A DNA stretch of 64,000 nucleotides from Alopecurus myosuroides (taxonomy: Eukaryota > Streptophyta > Magnoliopsida > Poales > Poaceae), in assembly GCA_028641055.1 (NCBI GenBank), contig CM054060.1, positions 316,933,344-316,997,343 of the forward strand, given 5' to 3'. Both the position numbers and the translations under genes were made by a program. Shown piece by piece: positions 56,105 through 64,000 of the stretch; position 1 is the first letter of the stretch; each line of letters opens with the position of its first letter. The notes beneath the pieces are model-generated. The model made no database searches, was not told the DNA's origin, and worked only from the letters and a program-made list of their open reading frames with translations.

Positions 56105-59100
56105 TCAGGTAGCCCAGTCGCCCGACGTCATCCACTCGGGGTGTCGACGCGCTCGACGTGGAAGATCTTGATTGGTTCGTGGTGATTCTCCTGGGTCTTG
56201 GTTGCTTGCATGGCTGACGGCGTGGCCTTGGTTGCTGACAATCCCCACCCCTTGAGAACCTGCTTGACCCCAAGCAGGTGCCAATGGAAATTGCTGGCGC
56301 AGGGGTTCAGCATCTTCCCACGAAGACGATTCTGCAGGGAGGCCACTCCATTGAACAAGCACTTGCGCCACTGTGCGGTCCCCTTGCTGGCGGGCTCTAG
56401 TCTGCAACACACGGAACGGTATCTGAAAGGCGAGATTATAATCAGGCAAGGAAGAAGATACCTGGACCCCAGGGCCAACACATGGCTTCAGGAGAGATAC
56501 ATGGAAGACAGGGTGCACACGACTGGACGATGGCAGTTCCAGGCGGTATGCCACCTCTCCCACTCGTTCAATGATACGAAAGGGTCCAAAGAATTTGAAC
56601 GAGAGCTTATGATTCTTGCGCTGGAACACTGACGTCTGAATGTGCGGCTGCAGCTTGAGGAATACCTCATCCCCCACGGCAAAGGTGCATTCAGTCCTAT
56701 GCTTATCTGCCTGCGCCTTCATGCGTTGTTGCATGCGCATCAAGTGTTGTCGAGCAGACGTAATGATCAGTGATCTTTCAGTTAACCAGGCTTGGATCTC
56801 ACCAGAATTGATTTGATCAGACGATGTGATGCCAAAGTACCTTGGTTGTCTCCCATACAGCACCTCAAATGGAGATCTACCCAACGATGCGTGCAAATTG
56901 GTGTTGTACCAAAACTCGCAGAGCGGAAGCCATTTGGACCAATTTTGAGGGTGAGCACTGATAAAGCATCGCAGGTAACATTCAATGGATTGGTTGACTC
57001 TTTCTGTTTGCCCGTCCGTTTCTGGGTGGTTACTTGTACTCATTTTCAACTGTGTTCCTGTGGCCTTGAAAACTGCTTGCCAAAACTGACTGGCGAACAC
57101 TGGATCACGGTCGGAGACAATTGCCAATGGCAAGCCATGGAGTCGATAGATACCTTCGACGAACACATCATCGACCTTTGCAGCAGTGTACGGATGTCGT
57201 AGCGGAAGGAAATGAGCATACTTAGTCAACTTATCCACGATAACAAGGATGCAATTGAATTATTTGGAGGGTGGCAACCCATCGATGAAATCCATTGTTG
57301 CAGTCTCCCAAGGGGCTGAAGGAATGGGCAAGGGCTGTAGCAATCCTGGGGGTACAACACGCTCTGGTTTTGCTTGTTGGCAGATGTGGCAACATTGGAA
57401 AAAGTTTCTGATCATGCTTTTCATACGAGGCCATTTAAAAAAGGAATTCAGGCGACGATATGTGACAGGGAACCCGGAGTGACCACCTTGCGGACTGTCA
57501 TGAAATGCAGAAACGAGCTGGAGCTGGGTATCTCTGTTATTACCTACCCAAATGCGCCCTTTATGGCGTAGGATACCCTGGCTGATGGTAAATTGTTGAG
57601 CCCTGGAAGAATCTCAAGCTATCTGATGCAGCAGCTGTTGAGCTTGGTCGTCCCCCACATAACTATCCCGCACCATCGATAACCATGACGGCTGAACAGT
57701 TGCGATAGTGAATAATTGTGAGTTTTCTAGTGGCAAGCGAGACAGAGCATCAGCAGCTCGATTGAGTGCTCCCTTCTTATAGATGATGCGGTACTGGAGC
57801 CCCATGAGCTTGGTGAGCGCTTTCTTCTGCCAATCTGTGTGGAGGCGCGGATCAGGGAGGTGAGTTAGGCTCTGGTGATCGGTCCTAATCACAAATTCCC
57901 CTGTTTGGAGGTAGGGCCTCCATTGCTGAATGACAAGGAGAATAGCCAGATGTTCCTTCTCGTATACTGACAGTCCACGATTGCGAGGGCCTAGGGCACG
58001 ACTGACAAAGGCTATAGGATGTCCATCCTGAGAGAGAACCGCTCCAATTCCTATATCGCAGGAATCAGTCTTGATAACGAAGGGCTTGTTGAAATCCGGT
58101 AGCGTGAGCACTGGTGCTGTCACGAGGGCACGCTTTAGAGTTTGGAACGCTGTTTCTATGGCATTTGTCCAGACAAATAAGGTTCCCTTTTTAGTAGAGC
58201 ATTGAGGGGCTGAGCAATAATTGCATAGTGTTTGATGAACTTCCGGTAATAACCAGATAATCCCAAGAAACCACGAAGTTCTGTTTTATTTGCTGGTACT
58301 GGCCACTTTTGAACTGTATGAATTTTAGGGCTGTCAGTTGCCACTCCTTCTGAGTAAATTACATGACCAGGTAAGCTACCTGCTGTTCGGAAAAAGCACA
58401 TTTAGATAATTTCACTTGCCAACTGTCATTTCTGAGGAGTTCCAAGGCTGTTGCCAAATGCTTCAGGTGTTCTTTGTAGGTCTTGCTGTAGATTAGAATG
58501 TCATCGAAGAACACTAGGGCACATTTGCGGAGCACAGGGGCTAAAGTAGCGTTCATGGCATACTGGAATGTGGCAGTGGCACCTGTGAGTCCAAACGCTA
58601 GGACACGGAATTCATAGTGCCCTACATTTGTTTGAAATGCTGTTTTGTGCTCTTCTCCTGGCGCAAGGCGAATCTGATGGTAGCCTGACTTCAAATCGAG
58701 CTTGGAGAACCACTTAGCCCCATTCAATTCATCCAAAAGTTCATCAATGATTGGAATTGGGTATTTGCTCTTGATAGTGAGTGCGTTGAGATATCTGTAG
58801 TCGATGACCATACGCCACGTGCCATCAGACTTCTTGACTAGCAACACCGGGGAAATGAAAGCACTCTGGCTATGGACGATCACCCCCTGGTCCAGTAACT
58901 CTTGGACTTGCTTTTCAATTTCTGTTTTTAGATGTGGAACCACTCTATATGGCCGTACTGACACTGCTCTGGCCCCTGGAACAAGTGGAATGTGATGGTC
59001 GTACTGCCTCCTATGGGGTAGGCCTTCTGGAGCTGAGAAAACAACCTGATAGGTATCGAGCAACTGTTGCACTTCCGGCAACAGCGTTTCCTTATCTGGA

Positions 59101-59738
59101 GGTTCAGATTCCTGTATCAGTTGCAGCTCCACGATGGTATCTGGCAGAACTTCCCCCTCGATGCCTTGTAACACAACTGTTCGATCATTCCTTTGAAACG
59201 AGATCCATCCCGGGGCCCAGTGAGTAGTCATTGGACTGTATTTAGCAAGCCAGTCGAGTCCAATGATGCCATCGTAGCTCCCTAGCGGTAGAATGCGGAA
59301 ACATTCCACAAATGTCTCTCCATTGGCCACCCAAGTGATGTCAGGGAACATTTCTTCACTTTGGAGCAGTGCTCCCCTTGCAATCTGAACTGGAATAGTA
59401 GCAGGTAGGGGTTTGCTACCCTGCAATTGTTTAGCCCTCTCACTGTCAATGAAGCAAGCGGAACTGCCAGAGTCGACCAGAAATATCATTTCCTGGCCTT
59501 GGATCTCGACTCGAATCTTCATGGACCTGGGAGCTTCGATTGCTGAGTTCAGCGCGGGTACTGAAATCATCATGCAGCTAGAAGAATTAATTGGCGTTGG
59601 GGCATCAGTATCTGAATTTTTGCTCTCGCTGTCTTCTGGAGACTGCATGGACGCGACCATTTCCTGAACCACGTGCAACTGAATTGTGGTTTTGCATTGG
59701 TGCTCCTTACTGTACTTTTCGCCGCACGTAAAACACAA
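56105..59738 (-). pseudogene. pol: pol of the Reina-type element: protease, RT, RNase H, integrase, chromodomain
   Basis: Starts with a CCHC knuckle (CFTCGEKYSKEHQC, 59735 region). Protease has FLVDSGSSACFI near 59480. RT (about 58900-58400) has WRMVIDYRYLN, KLDLKSGYHQIRL and the active site VFFDDILIYS, all intact. A frameshift near 58370 breaks the RT thumb. RNase H (58123-57700) has KTDSCDIGIGAVLS and IRTDHQSL. Integrase has an HHCC finger ending CCHICQQAK (57390 region), with catalytic residues in TATMDFIDG, IVSDRDPVF and HPETDGQTERVNQ. The C-terminal chromodomain (QVLVQWSGLPAESSSWED near 56350) targets chromatin in related elements. Stops at about 57612 and 57240 also disrupt the frame. 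Confidence 0.88.
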
Positions 59739-60260
59739 CCCCTTAGAGCGCCTATAAGCCTTGAGACTCTGCTATTTATCGTCCCTGGCTGGCCGAGCTG
59801 CCTCTGCAACTCTCTTTTCCTCTACTGTCTTCGATACCCATTTTGCTGGAGGTGGCGGTGGTAATGCCGGGGGTGAGTACTGCGCCCTGCGCGGTGGAGC
59901 TGGTTGCTGTGGAGAGCTGTTGAGCGGGGTGCAGCCATCGCCCAATTACTCATACAAAAGAGCTAGAGAGTAAGCTGTATCCAGGTCACGAGACTGCTGA
60001 ATCGCCACAAGAACTCGAACATGCGGTTTCAGACCATCAAGGAAGCGAGTGGTGTAATGTACAGGGTCCGGGCGAGTTTCATACGCGGCCAATTGAGCCA
60101 TGAGTTCAGAGTATCTGTTGACATAATCCTCAACCGTGGTGACTTGCGCAATGTGGAATAGTGTCGCACCCTGACTTCTAGGGGATACTCATCGGGCCGA
60201 ACTGGATAGCAGATGCTTGGATTATGGGGCATACCTGCTCCCACGTCCTAGCTTCCTAGT
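59739..60260 (-). pseudogene. gag: gag C-terminal half of the Reina-type element
   Basis: The minus-strand frame reads TWEQVCPIIQAS, then HIAQVTTVEDYVNRYSEL, TRPDPVHYTTRFLDGL and KPHVRVLVAIQQSRDLDTAY, a Retrotrans_gag core. A frameshift lies near 60195 and a stop near 59950. A Pro-rich linker leads to the zinc knuckle at 59738. The N-terminal part is missing upstream of about 60260. Confidence 0.7.
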
Positions 60261-63200
60261 AGGCCAGCGCTTATGCGCGACAATACAAGCTCTGCTATTC
60301 CATCGTCGATGTAAACTATCCACTAGAAATCAAAGGCACTACTGTCGACGTACTTCATATCAATCACGCATGGTACGTCAACAGCGTTAAACGGAATGAT
60401 ACCACAACACATCTCTAAGACACAAAAGATTGAAATAAAGTTGCAAATGGCCTTCACTAAGGCAGAGAATAGCAAATACAATCATCCAGAGGACACATGT
60501 CCCAACATAGCATCATTACATCAGCGGAAGCAAACAAAGTGTCTGAGTACAGACAAAATCCAAATAGGCTTAAGAAGCCGGGAATGAAAATAAAACGGAG
60601 CCCATCCACGTAGGTCCTGGATCCTGCCCGGGTCCAGCTATCTACTCGTCTGCAGTCTCGTCGAACTCCACGAAGTAGCCATCCTGGCGATCATCGTAGT
60701 CGTAGTCGTAGTCTGCGTAAACCACAGCCCCACAGGGGTCAGTACAACAACGTACTGGCAAGCAAGACTCACACTTCACCAAAGTGTAACCCGGCAACAC
60801 CAGGTACAAATGCTTTAGGTTCAACGGAAGAATAGGTGATATAAAAGATGCTGCAGCGGGCTGCTCTAACCAACTACAGAAACATACTACAACTTCCGGC
60901 TAACAGAGAGTAGATAAGATAGCGTATCGTAACCAACTATACTAACCACCAAACAAACCCATCCAATGTCACCCCCTACTAAGGAAGCAACCCAAGGATA
61001 ACTCACACAGTTGGATTAATGATGGTTCAGGTTATTGTGTCAATAAATCTATTACTAGTCAAATTATCATTAGTTAGGTGTAAGTTGTCTGAGTACTTGT
61101 TAGCCAGTACTTTCACCAAGTCGTCACATAACCGCGGACAACACGGCTTCTCGAGAAGATTCATCCCTGCAGGGTGTGCTCCAGTACCCGTACACACTCA
61201 AGCCACCAACTAAAACTCAGGTTGGCTTGACACGACTCGAACCATCTCTACAGCCTGTCCTAGGAGCCACGGAGCTATAAGGTCCCAACCACGCAGCCGA
61301 ATACTCAGCGCAGGTGTGCAAAACTCCCGCAGGACACAACACCCCGGCACTACAGGCCTCGCCCTATATGTGTGTGTCATCATCATCATCAGTAACCATG
61401 GGAGCGACCCATTCATGCGTATGAGCCAAATGGAACACCCGAACTAAGTGTGGCTCTTCGGACAAACTGCAGATCAGATCAAAGCCGAGGGGGGTTCCAT
61501 ACCACCACCCGGATGCGGTGAGCACGCTCATCATGGATCAGTAGACAAGACCCTTTTCCTAATTAGGGTCGACACTAGCAGGCCTCAAAACCACGCCGGG
61601 CCTCCTGCCGGTGCCTTATCAGCAAATTATTATTACCCATAGCATTAACAGGTTGTTATTTAAACATCGAGCCCATAGAACATAATAAAATATGGTAACA
61701 GAAAGGTAACTGACAGCAGACTCGAGCAAAACAACCCTAAGCATGCTAGTAAGACACGGGCTCAAACAACGGGGTTATAGGAGTGGAGGTGAGGCAATAT
61801 CAGGGTTCAGGGTATCATGTGATAGGTTCGGAGAACAAGCAACGATACATATGGCTAGTAGAATAGACAAAAGGATAAGTATCGGTAACCAAGGTTGAAA
61901 GGAACACAGTGGTTCATGTGAGTGATAACTTGCCTGCAAACTCAGTAGCCTGGTACTGAGCTAAAATCCTCAGAAGGGGTGTCGTAAGATCGTCGGTCTC
62001 AACGTCGTCGTCTATTCGTGAAGAAGCAAACAAACAATCGAAAAGAGACGAACAATCAATACATGATATAATGCACAATCATGGGATGATGCATGTCAAT
62101 TTAATTGGTGCATCAAAAGAAAAATACTTGACAAGTAACAAATTTAAATGGACCCATATGCAGTTGAATTGCATATGGCAAAAGTCCATGATGCATTATT
62201 CAGGATTAATGAATTACACTTAAACATTTTGTTAAAGTGGATTAAATGCATGAGAGATGCTAGAAATAACAAGGGAAAGTAATTAGCTTCACTTGGATAT
62301 TTTATTTGCTCAATTTGGAGTTATAAATAATTAATTATGGTCTTTGGCAATTAAAACAAAATAAAATCAGTACTGAAATTAGTGAGATTTTTAGTTTCTC
62401 AAAATGTTGTTATTATAGCACATTTGGATAGAGCATGAAATTCTGGTTGGAAAACAAGTATTACTTTTTGAATTCGGGATTAAAATGAATTAGTTACTAA
62501 TTAAACAAGTTTAATTGAAACAATTGCAATTATAGAAAATGTTTGAATTTTATTTATTCAAAACAGTAAATAAAATTCATATTTGGGTGGAGCATTTAAA
62601 ATTGAATGGATTTCATGTTTTAAGTTTTCTGTTTTAAGCAAATATGCAAAAGATATGAATTTTAGAAGTTTTAAGGTTAATAGACAATTTCTGGAAAAAG
62701 AAAACAGTGCAGAAAAGCAACTGCACCACGCAGTGAGCAGACCCAGCCACTGACAGTGGGGCCAGGGCCTGCGTGGCGCCCAGGTGGAGTGGCTAGAGGG
62801 TGACTTGGCCGCACGGGTCCATGACACGCGGGGCCCGCGGGGTTGCGCGCTGGGGAAAAAGTTGGGGAGGCAAATGCCTCCCGTGGGATTCGATCCCGGG
62901 ACCTCGGCGAGCGAGCGCAAGGGCTCTGCCAGTTGGGCTGTGTGCGTTTGCTTGACAGGCATAGGAGCAGGTTGGGGTATATAGTTCAGTTATGCCGCAT
63001 AACTGAAATTAACTGAACTTTGCTTCTATGCGTGCAGGTTCAGGAACCAGATGCGAGCGGACAGGGAGGGCGCACGCCGGCGATCGCTGCTCCCTGTCGT
63101 CCGCCGCGGCTGCTCGTGCGGGTGGCCGGTGCTCGTGCGGTTGCCGGCCGGTGTGCGAGCTCGTGCGAGGCGGAGAGGGAAAGAGGCGAGGGCAAGGAGG

Positions 63201-64000
63201 CGCTCACCTCGCTGCAGAGGAGGGAGCGGTCGGAGCAGTGGTGGCGACGGCGGCGAGTCGGGAATGGCGGCGGCGATTCCGGTGGCCTCGGCGGAAACGG
63301 AGGCCACGGCGAGGGAGAGGGAGCCTCGCCGTTTCCTTTCCCGGCCCAAGCGCGGCCGGGCGGGCACCGTGACGGCGGCGCTCGCCGGAGGGAGGCGGCG
63401 GTGACCTTCGGTGGGGAGCAGAGAAAACAGGGAGGAGCGAGAGGGAAGGCAGGGAAAAGGATGAGACGGCGGCGTCGAGAGGAAAGAGGAGGAGGGAAGA
63501 ATCAGGGCAGGAGGGGGGAGAGCTCGAGGTCTTAAGGGGGAGGGGTGGAGCTCGATCACCGTTGCCCTCCCCTGATGCCGACGTGGGCACCCCCGATGGG
63601 GTGCCGTACGGAGGTTGAAGAAAAGGTGGGGGGGTACGGGCCCTGGGGCACTTGGGCTGGCCCCAAAGTGGGCTGGCTGCCCTCTATTCCCTCTCTCTCT
63701 CTTTTATTCTTTTCTTCCTTTTATTTTTTTTTTCAGATTTGGCAAAAGGGAGAGAAACAAAAGGTTTTAGGGGTTAGACAATTTTGGAATAATTTTGTAT
63801 TGCTTTGTTTTGTAACAGCACTTGAAAACAAACTTTTGTTTTTCCAAATAAATTCAATTGATGAGGTTGTTTGGAAAAAATTAAATGAGTTGAGCAATTG
63901 AGGTATAAAAAGAATAAATGCCACTTAATGCAATTTAAGTTTTTTATTTATTCCAATTTTAAAGAAACAAATTATTTGTTGGTTTTGTAGTTTTTTATTT
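60261..64000 (-). mobile_element. probable long Tekay/Del-type LTR, incomplete
   Basis: I see no gene with recognisable domains in these 3.7 kb. Composition runs in blocks: AT-rich (63700-64000), GC/purine-rich (63020-63690), AT-rich (62080-62700), mixed (60260-62000). The layout of the right part matches the Tekay-like LTR fragment at 2616-3489. A short minus-strand frame at 60642-60824 ends with an Asp/Tyr-rich tail (YADYDYDYDD) created by a TCGTAG microsatellite. The expected TGTAACACC-type ends are not inside the window, so the assignment is by layout only. Confidence 0.4.
62885..62940 (-). repeat. tRNA-like B-box segment inside the LTR-like region
   Basis: The minus strand has GGATCGAATCC (one mismatch to a B box) at about 62886-62896, preceded by AACTGGCAGAGCC, a weak A-box-like stretch, at about 62928-62940. 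It is not a complete tRNA: no acceptor stem pairing or anticodon arm is visible. It could be a SINE relic. Confidence 0.4.

Larger units (their letters stand above)
55518..60260 (-). mobile_element. Reina-type chromovirus (Ty3/Gypsy), 5' end missing
   Basis: On the minus strand: partial gag, zinc knuckle, protease, RT, RNase H, integrase and a C-terminal chromodomain, then a purine-rich tract (GAGAGAGAGGTAGGAAGGAA, about 56049-56068) and a candidate 3' LTR. Element size and chromodomain position fit the Reina clade. The 5' LTR and gag start are absent: homology stops near 60260, where a long LTR-like sequence begins. Stops and frameshifts throughout make it an old copy. Confidence 0.75.

Noticed and set aside
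60642..60824. 60-codon minus-strand frame with Asp/Tyr-rich tail
   Set aside because: The tail is a translated TCGTAG microsatellite; no support for coding.

Overview
This is plant nuclear DNA, almost certainly from a grass (Poaceae): Tat-lineage Gypsy elements with antisense genes, Reina- and Tekay-like chromoviruses, L1-type LINEs with a DUF4283-like ORF1, a Mutator-like element (MULE), a tRNA-derived SINE and GC-rich LTRs. I cannot name the species. I see no ordinary single-copy host gene with an intact reading frame. The window is a stack of nested transposable elements, and most coding regions are pseudogenes.

Layout. 1-2615: 5' half of a Tat Gypsy element on the minus strand (G1, gag plus 5' LTR). 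It sits inside a Tekay-like LTR fragment (2616-3489). 3490-3986 and 21165-21716 are two halves of one plus-strand LINE (LINE-b), split by a minus-strand LINE (LINE-a, 3987-21164). LINE-a is itself split by a second Tat Gypsy element (G2, 4715-14255, target duplication CTATA).

21733-52352 is a 30.6-kb MULE bounded by related terminal inverted repeats and a perfect 9-bp target duplication (ATATTTATT). From left to right it carries: a GRF-type zinc-finger gene remnant; a nested Tat Gypsy (G3, 22802-33434); a 23-bp minisatellite; a small intact coiled-coil ORF; a MITE-like hairpin; an array of ~357-bp satellite units interrupted by a fourth Tat Gypsy (G4, 36904-47047, target duplication AGTAT); an AT-rich tract; a 5'-truncated LINE (LINE-c); ~200-bp repeats; and a transposase gene that has lost its catalytic core.

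52432-55379 is a tRNA-derived SINE with a 16-bp target duplication, split by a 2.75-kb non-coding Copia-like element. 55518-~60260 is a 5'-truncated Reina-type chromovirus on the minus strand. ~60260-64000 looks like a long Tekay-type LTR.

How the parts relate. G1, G3 and G4 share one LTR family, and G2 is a related family. G2, G3 and G4 carry an intron-containing antisense gene (Transposase_28-like) that starts next to the 3' LTR behind its own TATA box. G3 lacks gag but has the whole of pol; G4 has gag but lacks most of pol; G1 has gag. The copies are therefore defective in complementary ways. By eye, LTR divergence is about 5% for G2 and about 1.3-1.5% for G3 and G4, so G3 and G4 entered the older MULE more recently.
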